A stretch of DNA of 13,910 nucleotides from DATKNA01 sp035541595 (GCA_035541595.1 DATKNA010000111.1:1-13910); one strand, 5' to 3'; positions 1 to 7,600 are shown, counted from the stretch's first letter. Numbers and translations are program-made. Notes: generated from the sequence alone by a model not told the origin.

Positions 1-1360
1 CGCAGACGAGGTCCATCGTCGTGTGCGGATGCAGGAAGGCGAACCGGCCCACGACCTCGCCTTCCCAGGAGGTGGGCGGGATGAACGCGACGTCGTCCCG
101 GTGCAGGTCCTCGGCCCATCGGGCGTAGTCCCCGGAATCCCAGCCGAGGCGGCGGAACAGGACGATCGACAGGTCGGGCTCGCGGATGAGCTCCAGGTGG
201 GGGCGCCGGTGGATCTCCTCGGCGGTCAACCGGGCCAGGGTCACGGCCCTGTCGATCGCCTCGGCGTAGGCCGCCGTCCCGTGCACGGCCAGGCTGAACC
301 ACAACGGGAGGCCCCGGGCTCGGCGGGTGAGGTGGTAGGCGTAATCAGTCGGGTTCCACTCCGCCGCGTGCTGGCCCTCGTGAATGACGTCGAGGTAGGA
401 GGCGTCCTGCGTGTGCACGGAACGGGCGCGCCCCGGGTCCCGGTAGACCAGGGCGCAGCAGTCGAACGGCGTGAACAGCCACTTGTGCGGGTCGACGATC
501 AGCGAGTCGGCGAGCTCGATGCCCGCGAAGAGGTGCCGCAACGCCGGTGAGAGCAGGGCGGCGCCCCCGTAGGCGCCGTCCACGTGGAACCACCAGCCGA
601 GCTCGCGGGCGACCTCGCCCACGCCGTGGAGGTCATCGACGATGCCCGCGTTCGTCGTGCCGGCGGTGGCGACGACTGCCACGACGCTCCCGGGGTTCCC
701 GTCCATGTCGATCGCCTCCCGCAGGGCCGGTCCCGTCAGCCGGTGGTCGGGGGTCCGGACGACGAAGGCCTCGAGCTCGAGCAGGCGCAGGGTGTTCACC
801 ACCGAGGAGTGCGCGTCCGACCCCACGGCGACGCGCAGCCGGGGCCGGCGGCCCGCGACGTCCGGGACGCCGGTTCCGCTGCGGGTCTTGGCGGCCTCCC
901 TGGCGACGGCGAGCGCCGAGAGGTTGCCCGCCGAGCCGCCGCTGACGAACGCGCCGCCTGCGGTGGGTGGGAGCCCGGCGTGATCGGCGAGCAGGCGGAG
1001 CACCTGGTTCTCGGCGTGTACCGCACCGGCGGCCTCGAGCCAGGAGATCCCCTGGATGGAGGCGCAGGACACCAGCATGTCGAACAGCAGAGCGGCCTTC
1101 GTCGGCGCCGACGGGATGAAGCCGAGAAAGCGCGGGCTGTCCGCGGAGATGACGGCCGGCGCGATCGTCGAGGTGTAGATCCCGAGCACCTGATCGGGGT
1201 CGGTGCCCTGTTCCCCGAGCAGACCGCCGAACACGGCCTCGAAGTCCTCCGGCGGCCGGGCTCCACGATCGAGCGGGACCGGGTCGAGCCGCAGCCGGTT
1301 CTCGGCGTAGGCGAGGACGGACCTGATCATCTGCTCGGTGGTGCGGTCGACGGTGTGCAT
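1..1360 (-). CDS. PLP-dependent group II decarboxylase (aromatic-L-amino-acid decarboxylase type), 3' end cut by window edge
   Basis: This enzyme would remove the alpha-carboxyl group of an amino acid using pyridoxal phosphate in the cytosol. 453 codons are visible from an ATG at 1360, and the C-terminus lies beyond position 1. The family is usually about 470-500 residues, so little is missing. Key residues seen are the PLP-stacking His184 in SDAHSSV, Asp261 in HVDGAYGG (pyridine nitrogen contact) and Lys293 in DPHKW (Schiff base). The N-terminal part carries the family pattern FLGFIPS...GISWLEAAGAVYAENQVL. The start is backed by the hexamer TACCGT ending 6 nt upstream. The gene follows the E1 gene on the same strand after a 394-bp gap, so it probably has its own promoter. 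Substrate (tyrosine, tryptophan, phenylalanine or diaminobutyrate) cannot be told from sequence. The family call is secure. Confidence 0.93.
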   Translation of the reverse strand, partial: MHTVDRTTEQMIRSVLAYAENRLRLDPVPLDRGARPPEDFEAVFGGLLGEQGTDPDQVLGIYTSTIAPAVISADSPRFLGFIPSAPTKAALLFDMLVSCASIQGISWLEAAGAVHAENQVLRLLADHAGLPPTAGGAFVSGGSAGNLSALAVAREAAKTRSGTGVPDVAGRRPRLRVAVGSDAHSSVVNTLRLLELEAFVVRTPDHRLTGPALREAIDMDGNPGSVVAVVATAGTTNAGIVDDLHGVGEVARELGWWFHVDGAYGGAALLSPALRHLFAGIELADSLIVDPHKWLFTPFDCCALVYRDPGRARSVHTQDASYLDVIHEGQHAAEWNPTDYAYHLTRRARGLPLWFSLAVHGTAAYAEAIDRAVTLARLTAEEIHRRPHLELIREPDLSIVLFRRLGWDSGDYARWAEDLHRDDVAFIPPTSWEGEVVGRFAFLHPHTTMDLVC

Positions 1361-1366
1361 GCCCGG

Positions 1367-1372
1367 ACGGTA
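1367..1372 (-). promoter_or_regulatory. Putative -10 element of decarboxylase (leaderless)
   Basis: TACCGT (TANNNT pattern) on the minus strand ends 6 nt before the ATG at 1360, which would place the transcription start at the start codon. No convincing -35 was seen. The same arrangement occurs at several other genes in this window. Confidence 0.5.
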
Positions 1373-1481
1373 CCCGCCGGTGGCCGGGCATCGGGCCGGG
1401 CCGGGCACCACGGATCCCGGGCGGTGCCGGGCGGTGCGCCAGCGCCGTCGCGCTGTTCGTCGTGCCGGGGCCCGCGGTGCG

Positions 1482-1565
1482 CAGGTCGTCGACAGGTGCG
1501 CGTCTCGTCCCGGCCGCCGTGCTCAGGTCGTCGACAGTCGGGCGCCTCGCCGGGACTCGCGGTGT
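1482..1565. repeat. Diverged tandem repeat, two 42-bp units
   Basis: The 14-mer CAGGTCGTCGACAG occurs at 1482-1495 and again at 1524-1537, exactly 42 bp apart. The rest of the two units is only about half identical by eye. Further GTCGAC or TCGACA motifs follow downstream. Function is unknown. Confidence 0.5.
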
Positions 1566-1754
1566 CGACGGCCACGCGGTACGCCCGCTATCGACACGTG
1601 CCCGCCCAGTCCACAGCCGAGGCGCCCGGCGTCTGTCGAGGACGTCTGCGAGGCGCGTGAACACCCGCGACCCAGCGTCGAGGGATTCGACCGGAGTTCG
1701 CCCCGCTGCGCGTACCCACCCATCGGGAGGTGCACGATCACCGGTGGGTGCCCG

Positions 1755-4106
1755 TCAGGACAGTAGGAGCCGGGCGGCGGCCTCGACGTCCTGCTCGCTG
1801 ACGAGCACCAAGGAGGCCGCGTCACCGAGCGGCACCAGGCTGTCCTCGGAGGCGATCCGGGCCAGCCGGCCGTCGAAACCGGCCTCCAGCAGGCCGGTGA
1901 TCAAGCCCTCGGAGACACCGCCCGTCGCCCGCGTCTCGTCGACGATCAGCAGCCGGCCGGTGACGCGGCCCTCCCGCAGCACGTCCTCGATGGGCAACGG
2001 CGCGAGCCAGCGCAAGTCCACCACCCGGACGCCCACCCCCTCCCCGCGCAGTCGGACGGCGACGCGCAGGGCCATCCGCAGGCCGTTGCCGAAGGTCGCC
2101 ATGGTCAGATCCGTACCGCCCCCCCAGGTCCGCGCGCGGCCGATCGGCACGTGGTCGTCGGACCATCCTGCGGGTTCGCGGTAGGGGGCGGTCCAACCTC
2201 CGTCGCCGACGACCGCGAGGTCGCGCTCGTGGTAGAGGGCGATCGGCTCGATGACGACGCTGACCGTGCCGTCGACCGAGGCCGCCGCCAGACATGTCCG
2301 CAGCAGGGCGGGGGCGTCCCGGGGATGGGCGGGGCAGGCGACCACGAGGCCGGGGATGTCCCGGAGGACGGCCAGGCCGTTGTCGTTGTGGAAGTGGCCG
2401 CCGAACCCCTTCTGGTAGGCGAGCCCCTGCACCCGGACCACGAGCGGGTTGCGGAAGGCCCCGCGGGAGAAGAACTGCAGTGTGGCGGCCTCGCCGCGCA
2501 GCTGGTCCTCGGCGTTGTGCAGGTACGCCAGGTACTGGATCTCGGGCACGGGCAGCAGCCCGGCGACGCCCGCCCCGAGGGCGAGCCCGAGGACGGTCTG
2601 CTCGTCCAGCACCGTGTCCACCACGCGCGAGGGCCCCAGCCTGCGGTGCAGCCCCCGGGTCACGCCGTAGATCCCGCCCTTGCGGCCGACGTCCTCCCCG
2701 AGCAGGACGAGCCCCGGCTCGGCGGCCGCGGCGTCCGCGAGCGTCCTGGTGATCGACTGAGCGAGCGTCAGCGGCCCGTTCGACTCCGGCAGCTGCGTCC
2801 CGTGCACCCGGCGGCGCTCGTCGTCCGGGGCCGTGCGGGCGGCGCGGGCGGCGACCGCGCCGGGTGTGCGCGGCGCGAGCGGAGCCATCACCTCCCGCGC
2901 GGTGGAGAGCCGTGGACGAAGGACGGCCTCGTCGACCGCAGCCGCGACGGCCTCCCGGGCACGGTCCCAGCGGTGCCGGATCTCCTGCGGCGTCAGGACC
3001 CCGTGCGCGACGACCGCCCGCAGCGTGGCCGCGAGCGGGTCGCGCTCGAGATCCGCCGCGATCTCCCCCGGCGACCGGTAGGCGGTCTCAAGATCGGAGC
3101 CGGCATGCCCGCCGATCCGCACGCACGACAGGTGTAGCAGGACCGGCAGGCGGCGCTCGCGCGCGTATGTGGCGGCGGAGTGTGCGGCGGCCAGCGTGGC
3201 GAGCGGATCGCGCCCCTCGTCGCGGCGGTACTCCAGCCCGCTGCGCCGGTCGAACATCGCTGCGATCCATCCGGGCGGGGTGGGTACCGAGATCCCGAGG
3301 CCGTTGTCCTCGCAGACGAGCAGCAACGGCAACGCGATCCCCTGGCGGGCGCTCCAGCAGGCGGCGTTGACGGCGCCCGTCGCCGTCGAGTGGTTCGCCG
3401 AGGCGTCCCCGAAGCTCGCCACGACGAGGGCGTCGTCCGGCCACCTCAGAGGGGTGCGCAGCCGGGCGGGCAGGCGGCCCTGCCGGCCGATCGCCCAGGC
3501 GATCCCCAGCGCCCGGGGCAGGTGACTGGCGATCGTCGAGGTCTGCGGCAGCACGGCGAGGCCGGCATGGCCGAAGACCTTGTGTCGGCCACCGGCGATC
3601 GGCTCGTCGCGGGCCGTGGCCAGACCGAGGGCGACGTCGAGCACGCCCGCGCCGGGAGGGCGGCCCGCCTGGGCGCTGCGAGCCAGGTAGAACGCCCCGG
3701 AGCGGTAGTGCAGCAGGGCGGGGTCGGTCGGGCAGGTCGCCAACGCCACCGCGGCGTTCGCCTCGTGGCCGGCCGAACCGATCGTGTGGAAGCCCACGTC
3801 CAGGGCCCGCATCCGGCGGGCCGCGACGTCCAGCCATCGGCTGGCCAGCTGCGCCTCGAGCAGGTGCAGGAGCTGGGCGGAGTCCGCGCCGTCGACAGCG
3901 GCGGGCGGATCGGGGTCGTCGCCGTCCGGGTTGCCGTCATCCCGGCGGGGCGCGCCCGGCGACCAGCGGTCACGCCGTCCCGTCGTCGTGGGGACGGTGG
4001 TCAGCTCGTCGAGAACCGCCCGCAGGTGCGCGACGAGCTCCGCGCCGGGCCCGGGACCGTCGAGCCCGATCCGGCGCTGCGTCTCAGCGGACGAACGGCT
4101 CGCCAC
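1755..4106 (-). CDS. Fused E1 alpha/beta subunit of a 2-oxo acid (probably branched-chain) dehydrogenase
   Basis: This is the thiamine-diphosphate E1 component of a 2-oxo acid dehydrogenase complex with both subunits in one 783-residue chain. It decarboxylates a 2-oxo acid and acylates the lipoyl group of an E2 partner. Residues 1-77 are a poorly conserved, Asp/Pro-rich leader. The alpha part (about 78-400) has YRSGAFYLA and a ThDP/Mg site from Gly233-Asp234 to Asn268 (GDAS...CEDN). The beta part (about 445-783) has LGEDVGRKGGIYG with Glu471 and GGHFHNDN with the likely catalytic His571/His573. Start is GTG at 4106, inside the rhodanese gene (23-bp overlap), suggesting translational coupling; no upstream in-frame start exists. 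No E2 or E3 is in the window. A branched-chain substrate is inferred from family resemblance; pyruvate or another 2-oxo acid is possible. Confidence 0.88.
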   Translation of the reverse strand: MASRSSAETQRRIGLDGPGPGAELVAHLRAVLDELTTVPTTTGRRDRWSPGAPRRDDGNPDGDDPDPPAAVDGADSAQLLHLLEAQLASRWLDVAARRMRALDVGFHTIGSAGHEANAAVALATCPTDPALLHYRSGAFYLARSAQAGRPPGAGVLDVALGLATARDEPIAGGRHKVFGHAGLAVLPQTSTIASHLPRALGIAWAIGRQGRLPARLRTPLRWPDDALVVASFGDASANHSTATGAVNAACWSARQGIALPLLLVCEDNGLGISVPTPPGWIAAMFDRRSGLEYRRDEGRDPLATLAAAHSAATYARERRLPVLLHLSCVRIGGHAGSDLETAYRSPGEIAADLERDPLAATLRAVVAHGVLTPQEIRHRWDRAREAVAAAVDEAVLRPRLSTAREVMAPLAPRTPGAVAARAARTAPDDERRRVHGTQLPESNGPLTLAQSITRTLADAAAAEPGLVLLGEDVGRKGGIYGVTRGLHRRLGPSRVVDTVLDEQTVLGLALGAGVAGLLPVPEIQYLAYLHNAEDQLRGEAATLQFFSRGAFRNPLVVRVQGLAYQKGFGGHFHNDNGLAVLRDIPGLVVACPAHPRDAPALLRTCLAAASVDGTVSVVIEPIALYHERDLAVVGDGGWTAPYREPAGWSDDHVPIGRARTWGGGTDLTMATFGNGLRMALRVAVRLRGEGVGVRVVDLRWLAPLPIEDVLREGRVTGRLLIVDETRATGGVSEGLITGLLEAGFDGRLARIASEDSLVPLGDAASLVLVSEQDVEAAARLLLS

Positions 4107-4434
4107 CGGTCTCGCTCACCATGGGGCGCCCTGCCGCGACCCACGCCGACATCCCGCCCGCGAGGTTCACCGCGTCGACGCCGTTCTCCGTCAGCCAGGC
4201 GACCACGCGCGCGGAGCGGTTGCCGGAACGGCACACCACCACGAGGTCCCCCGCCGCCGATCGGGCGGCGAGGTCGTCGACCTCGGCGAACCGGATCGGC
4301 AGGTCACCCATGGGGATGTGCCGCGCGCCATGGATGTGCCCGGCGTCCCATTCGTCGACCTCGCGGACGTCGAGGACGACGGCGTTCGGCGCGACCTCGG
4401 CCGCGGCCACGGTCGGGACGGGGCGGAACATCAT
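4084..4434 (-). CDS. Single-domain rhodanese-like sulfurtransferase
   Basis: This is a 116-residue rhodanese domain, expected to carry sulfane sulfur as a persulfide in the cytosol. It shows the family N-terminal motif VLDVREVDEWDAGHIHGARHIP and the active-site loop CRSGNRSA with Cys68. The C-terminal motif NLAGGMSAW is also present. Length is normal for a stand-alone domain. Two consecutive ATG codons occur (4434 and 4431); the Shine-Dalgarno GGAGG at 4438-4442 is 3 nt from the first and 6 nt from the second, so 4431 may be the true start. It overlaps the E1 gene downstream by 23 bp and so is likely co-expressed with it. Its sulfur acceptor and any link to the thiamine-dependent E1 are unknown. 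Confidence 0.93.
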   Translation of the reverse strand: MMFRPVPTVAAAEVAPNAVVLDVREVDEWDAGHIHGARHIPMGDLPIRFAEVDDLAARSAAGDLVVVCRSGNRSARVVAWLTENGVDAVNLAGGMSAWVAAGRPMVSETGGEPFVR

Positions 4435-4437
4435 GAT

Positions 4438-4442
4438 CCTCC
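4438..4442 (-). promoter_or_regulatory. Ribosome binding site of rhodanese gene
   Basis: A perfect GGAGG lies 3 nt before ATG 4434 and 6 nt before ATG 4431. The spacing favours the second ATG. The first ATG overlaps the stop codon of the upstream gene remnant as ATGA. Confidence 0.7.
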
Positions 4443-4467
4443 GGACGCGTCGACGTCGCTGGCCTCA

Positions 4468-4473
4468 ACCCTA
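4468..4473 (-). promoter_or_regulatory. Possible -10 element for rhodanese-E1 operon
   Basis: TAGGGT on the minus strand fits TANNNT and would give a leader of about 27 nt carrying the GGAGG site. It lies inside the degenerate remnant, and no clear -35 was seen. Confidence 0.35.
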
Positions 4474-4654
4474 GACGGCCGTCGCCGCGGATGCGCTCGG
4501 AGCTGCGCGGCGAGCTGATCAGCGACCGGCGGCGCACCGGTCGAGGTGTCGACGACGAGGTGCGCGACCGGCGGCGACGACCGCCTTGTCGTGGTCCTTC
4601 CACGGCCGGACGCTCCGGACCGTGACCGGTACGCGCCGTCCGTCGCCGGCGGGC

Positions 4655-4660
4655 TACCGT
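4655..4660 (+). promoter_or_regulatory. Putative -10 element of S9 peptidase (leaderless)
   Basis: TACCGT ends 6 nt before the GTG at 4667, giving a predicted transcription start at the start codon. No Shine-Dalgarno precedes this GTG. No clear -35 was found. Confidence 0.55.
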
Positions 4661-4666
4661 CTGCAC

Positions 4667-6526
4667 GTGACCCTCCCGCCGCTCATCCCACGGTCCGTGC
4701 TCTTCGGCAATCCTGACCACACGAGCCCCTCCGTCTCACCGGATGCGCGCCTGCTCGGCTACGTCGCACCACTCGACGGCGTCCTCAACGTGTGGGTCGA
4801 GCCCCTCGACGGCTCCCGGCCCGCACGCGCGGTGACGCACGACACCGATCGCGGCGTCAGGTCGTTCGCGTTCTGTCACGATGATCAGCACCTGCTGTAC
4901 GTCCAGGACAAGGACGGCGACGAGAGCTGGCGACTCTACGTGCTCGATCTGGCGACCGACGAGGCCCGGTTGGTGACTCCGGGTGAGGGCGTGCAGGCCC
5001 GGATCGTCGCCCACAACCGGTGGCACCCGCACGAGGTGCTGGTCGCCCTGAACGACCGCGACCCGCAACTGCACGACCTGCACCTGCTCGATCTGCGCGC
5101 CGGCGACCTGCGGCTGGTGCGGAAGAATCCCGGGTTCGTCGACTGGCTGGTGGACACCGATCTGCGGATCCGTGGCGGCACGACGATGAACCCCGACGGC
5201 GGACTCGTGATCCATCTGGGCGAGGACGGCACCTACGAGCCCTACCTGGAGGTGCCGCCCGAGGACGCCGAGTCCACCGGCGTCTCGGGCTTCACCCGCG
5301 ACGGCTCGGCCCTGCTCGTGCTGTCCAGCATCGGGGTCAACGCCACCCGGCTGGAGCGGCACGACCTCGTTGCCGGCGAACGCACCGTCGTGGCGGAGGA
5401 CCAGGCGTACGACGTGAGCGGCCTCTGGCTCGACCCCGCCACGCTGGAGCCCCAGGCCGTCGAGTTCGCCAAGGAGCGCCAGGAGATCATGCTGCTGGAC
5501 GAGTCGCTGCGCGGGGACCTCGAGCGCATCCGCGCGCTCGGCGACGGGGACGTCAGCGTCGGCCGCCGCGAGCGCGGGGACCGCCTCTGGGTGGTCTCGA
5601 TCTCGCCCAGTGACGGGCCCATCCGGTTCTGGATCTACGACAGGTCGACCGGCGGGTCCCGCTTCCTCTTCGCGCACCGGGCCGAGCTCGAGGGACTGCC
5701 CCTGGCACCTATGGAGGCGTTCTCGTTCACTGCGCGGGACGGCGTGGTCATACGCGGCTACCTGACGTTCCCACCCGGGCTCGAACGCCGGGGCCTGCCC
5801 GCCGTGCTCGACGTTCACGGGGGGCCATGGGCCCGCAACACGTGGGGCTTCGACCCCGAGGCGCAGTGGCTCGCGAACCGCGGATACGTCTGCGTGCAGG
5901 TGAACTTCCGCGGTTCCACCGGCTACGGCAAGGCCTTCCTCAACGCGGGGGACCGGCAGTGGGGAACTGGCATGCAGGAGGACCTGACTGACGCCGTCGA
6001 GCACGTGGTCCGGCGGGGATGGGTGGCGCACGACCGGGTCGGCATCTATGGCGGCTCGTACGGCGGATACGCGGTCCTCGCGGGAGCGGCGTTCACACCC
6101 GAGGTATACCGATGCGGGGTCGACATCGTCGGCCCGTCGAACCTGCTGACGCTGCTCGCCTCGGTGCCGGAGTACTGGCGTCCCGTGATCGCGATGATGT
6201 ACCGCAGGGTCGGGAACCCGCAGACCGAGCCCGAATTGCTGCGCGAGCGCTCACCGCTGTTCTCGGTCGACCGGATCCGGATCCCGCTCCTCGTCGTGCA
6301 GGGCGCCAACGACCCGCGGGTCAAGCAGGCCGAGGCCGAACAGATCGTCGCGGCGCTGCGCGCCAAGGGGCTGCCGCACGAGTACCTGCTGTTCCGGGAC
6401 GAGGGTCACGGCCTCGCCAAGCCGCAGAACCGCGAGGTGTTCTACGCCAAGGCCGAGGCGTTCCTCGCCGAGCACCTCGGCGGGCGGGTGCAGGCGAGCG
6501 ACGACTCCAGCGCGCCGGCGGCATGA
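4667..6526 (+). CDS. S9 family prolyl oligopeptidase / acylaminoacyl-peptidase-like serine peptidase
   Basis: This is a cytosolic serine peptidase that cleaves short peptides or removes acylated N-terminal residues. The 619-residue protein has an N-terminal beta-propeller (about 1-370) and a C-terminal alpha/beta-hydrolase domain (about 375-605). The catalytic triad is complete: Ser464 in GGSYGGY, Asp549 in GANDPRV and His581 in DEGHG. The oxyanion-region motif HGGPW and the family pattern NFRGSTGYGK are present. No signal peptide is visible. The frame is open from ATG 4586, but the family N-terminus (LIPRSVLFGNPD...SPSVSPD) fits GTG 4667, which also has a -10 hexamer 6 nt upstream. The gene is divergent from the rhodanese-E1 operon and lies directly before the HMG-CoA lyase gene. 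Exact peptide specificity is not readable from sequence. Confidence 0.93.
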   Translation: MTLPPLIPRSVLFGNPDHTSPSVSPDARLLGYVAPLDGVLNVWVEPLDGSRPARAVTHDTDRGVRSFAFCHDDQHLLYVQDKDGDESWRLYVLDLATDEARLVTPGEGVQARIVAHNRWHPHEVLVALNDRDPQLHDLHLLDLRAGDLRLVRKNPGFVDWLVDTDLRIRGGTTMNPDGGLVIHLGEDGTYEPYLEVPPEDAESTGVSGFTRDGSALLVLSSIGVNATRLERHDLVAGERTVVAEDQAYDVSGLWLDPATLEPQAVEFAKERQEIMLLDESLRGDLERIRALGDGDVSVGRRERGDRLWVVSISPSDGPIRFWIYDRSTGGSRFLFAHRAELEGLPLAPMEAFSFTARDGVVIRGYLTFPPGLERRGLPAVLDVHGGPWARNTWGFDPEAQWLANRGYVCVQVNFRGSTGYGKAFLNAGDRQWGTGMQEDLTDAVEHVVRRGWVAHDRVGIYGGSYGGYAVLAGAAFTPEVYRCGVDIVGPSNLLTLLASVPEYWRPVIAMMYRRVGNPQTEPELLRERSPLFSVDRIRIPLLVVQGANDPRVKQAEAEQIVAALRAKGLPHEYLLFRDEGHGLAKPQNREVFYAKAEAFLAEHLGGRVQASDDSSAPAA

Positions 6527-6540
6527 GGCAGGCTGGTCAG

Positions 6541-7482
6541 ATGCGCGCGCGTGTGGACATCGTCGAGGTGGGACCTCGGGACGGCCTCCAGAACGAGAAG
6601 ACCGTTTTGCCGACCGAGGTCAAGGTGGAGCTGGTCCGGCGGGCCCTGCACGCCGGGATCCGCCGCGTCGAGGTCACGAGCTTCGTCCACCCCCGGCTCG
6701 TCCCGCAGATGGCCGACGCCGAGGCGGTCATGGCCGGGGTCAGTGCGGACGGCTTCCTGCCCGAGGGCGTCGACCGGGCCGACGTCACCTACATCGGCCT
6801 GGTCCTCAACCCCCGCGGCCTGGAGCGCGCCCTCGCCGCCGGCGTCGACGAGGTCAACGTCGTCGTCTGCGCGAGCGAGACGTTCTCCGAGCGCAACCAG
6901 AACGTCAGCGTGCCGCGCATGCTGGACGCCGCGGACGAGATCGCGGCCCGCGCGGCCGAGGCCGGCGTACGGCGGAGCGTCGTCATCGCGACCGCCTTCG
7001 GCTGCCCCTTCGAGGGCGAGGTGGACCCGGAGGCCGTGTTCGCCATCGCCGATCGCTGTCTGCGCGCCGGCTACACGGAGGTGGCCGTCGCCGACACCAT
7101 CGGGGTCGGGGTCCCCGCGCAGGTCCGCGCGCTGGCGGCCGGCGTCCGCGCCCTGCCCGGAGGGGACGGCGCCCGACTGCGTGCCCATTTCCACAACACC
7201 CGGAACACCGGGTACGCCAACGCGCTGACCGCCCTCGAGTCCGGCGTGACGGCCCTGGACTCGAGTCTGGGCGGCATCGGAGGCTGCCCGTTCGCCCCGA
7301 ACGCCACGGGGAACATCGCGACCGAGGACCTCGACTACCTCCTGCAACGCTCGGGGTATGACACCGGGCTGGATCTGGCGGCTCTCGCGCAGACCGGGAC
7401 CTGGATCGCGGGCAGGCTCGACATCACCGCCCCCGCGCTCCTCGGCCGCGCCGGACCGTTCCCGCCGGCCCGCAGCGTCTGA
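6541..7482 (+). CDS. mvaB: Hydroxymethylglutaryl-CoA lyase
   Basis: This enzyme splits 3-hydroxy-3-methylglutaryl-CoA into acetoacetate and acetyl-CoA, the last step of leucine degradation. The 313-residue DRE-TIM metallolyase barrel shows VEVGPRDGLQNE with Arg13-Asp14, metal ligands His216 and His218 in AHFHN, and the signature GGIGGCPFAPNATGNIATED with catalytic Cys249. These distinguish it from isopropylmalate or homocitrate synthases. Length is typical. The start is uncertain. ATG 6523 overlaps the peptidase stop as ATGA and would add six residues; ATG 6541 gives the usual short family N-terminus and has a purine-rich AGGCAGG upstream. Either way it is co-transcribed with the S9 peptidase. 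With the E1 gene on the divergent operon it suggests a branched-chain amino acid catabolic theme. Confidence 0.94.
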   Translation: MRARVDIVEVGPRDGLQNEKTVLPTEVKVELVRRALHAGIRRVEVTSFVHPRLVPQMADAEAVMAGVSADGFLPEGVDRADVTYIGLVLNPRGLERALAAGVDEVNVVVCASETFSERNQNVSVPRMLDAADEIAARAAEAGVRRSVVIATAFGCPFEGEVDPEAVFAIADRCLRAGYTEVAVADTIGVGVPAQVRALAAGVRALPGGDGARLRAHFHNTRNTGYANALTALESGVTALDSSLGGIGGCPFAPNATGNIATEDLDYLLQRSGYDTGLDLAALAQTGTWIAGRLDITAPALLGRAGPFPPARSV

Positions 7483-7491
7483 CCGGCGCGT

Positions 7492-7506
7492 ACGCCCACG
7501 TGGCGT
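7492..7506 (+). terminator. Small hairpin just after HMG-CoA lyase stop
   Basis: ACGCC (7492-7496) pairs with GGCGT (7502-7506) around a 5-nt loop, beginning 10 nt after the stop. It lacks a T tract, so its role in termination is weakly supported. Confidence 0.25.
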
Positions 7507-7534
7507 GTTCGCGGGCCGACTCATCAGCCGAGCC

Positions 7535-7555
7535 TCCCCCGGGCCGGTCGGGGGA
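7535..7555 (+). terminator. Possible intrinsic terminator after HMG-CoA lyase
   Basis: TCCCCC (7535-7540) pairs perfectly with GGGGGA (7550-7555) around a 9-nt loop and is followed by TTT. It is the best terminator candidate between the HMG-CoA lyase and PAS-STAS genes, though the T run is short. Confidence 0.4.
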
Positions 7556-7580
7556 TTTCGCGGGAGACGACTCCCCGGGA

Positions 7581-7594
7581 GAGGGACGTCCCTC
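7581..7594. promoter_or_regulatory. Perfect 14-bp palindrome, possible operator of PAS-STAS gene
   Basis: GAGGGACGTCCCTC equals its own reverse complement and directly abuts the -10-like TACCGT at 7595. Another short inverted repeat, GGGAG-ACGA-CTCCC, lies at 7562-7575. A repressor or dimeric activator site is a natural reading, but no regulator is known. Confidence 0.4.
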
Positions 7595-7600
7595 TACCGT
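7595..7600 (+). promoter_or_regulatory. Putative -10 element of PAS-STAS gene
   Basis: TACCGT at this place predicts a start near 7607 and a leader of about 64 nt. Unlike the leaderless genes, this one has a purine-rich GAGGAG (7663-7668) close before the ATG at 7671. Confidence 0.35.

Larger units (their letters stand above)
1361..1754. other. 394-bp intergenic region between E1 gene and decarboxylase
   Basis: No convincing gene was found on either strand; the open frames here read as Arg/Ser/Pro-rich shadows. The region holds the decarboxylase -10 element at its left end and a diverged 42-bp tandem repeat (1482-1565). Near the E1 stop is a weak inverted repeat, ACCCACC at 1714-1720 and GGTGGGT at 1743-1749 with a 22-nt loop, which could help terminate the E1 transcript. 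There is no T tract. Confidence 0.6.
4431..4641 (-). pseudogene. Frameshifted 3' remnant of an unidentified gene upstream of rhodanese
   Basis: Two minus-strand frames read as protein-like rather than as GC-rich shadow. The first, about 4641-4566, gives VPVTVRSVRPWKDHDKAVVA followed by AGR. A shift near 4563-4568 then leads into a second frame giving AHLVVDTSTGAPPVADQLA and AQLRAH. Both stretches have high GC at third codon positions. The second frame ends in TGA at 4433-4431, overlapping the rhodanese ATG at 4434 as ATGA, the usual sign of a coupled operon gene. The 5' part is absent: the S9 peptidase gene occupies the DNA beyond 4667. The tail vaguely resembles the C-terminus of small P-loop kinases, but this is not an identification. 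A chance reading in GC-rich DNA, or a sequencing indel, remains possible. Confidence 0.35.

Noticed and set aside
633..1664. Long minus-strand frame at 633-1664
   Set aside because: It is a shadow: the decarboxylase with DPHKW and HVDGAYGG lies in a different minus-strand frame and runs off the left edge.
4586..4666. Earlier ATG start for the S9 peptidase at 4586
   Set aside because: The extra 27 residues are Arg-rich and unlike the family, and GTG 4667 fits both the family N-terminus and the -10 placement.
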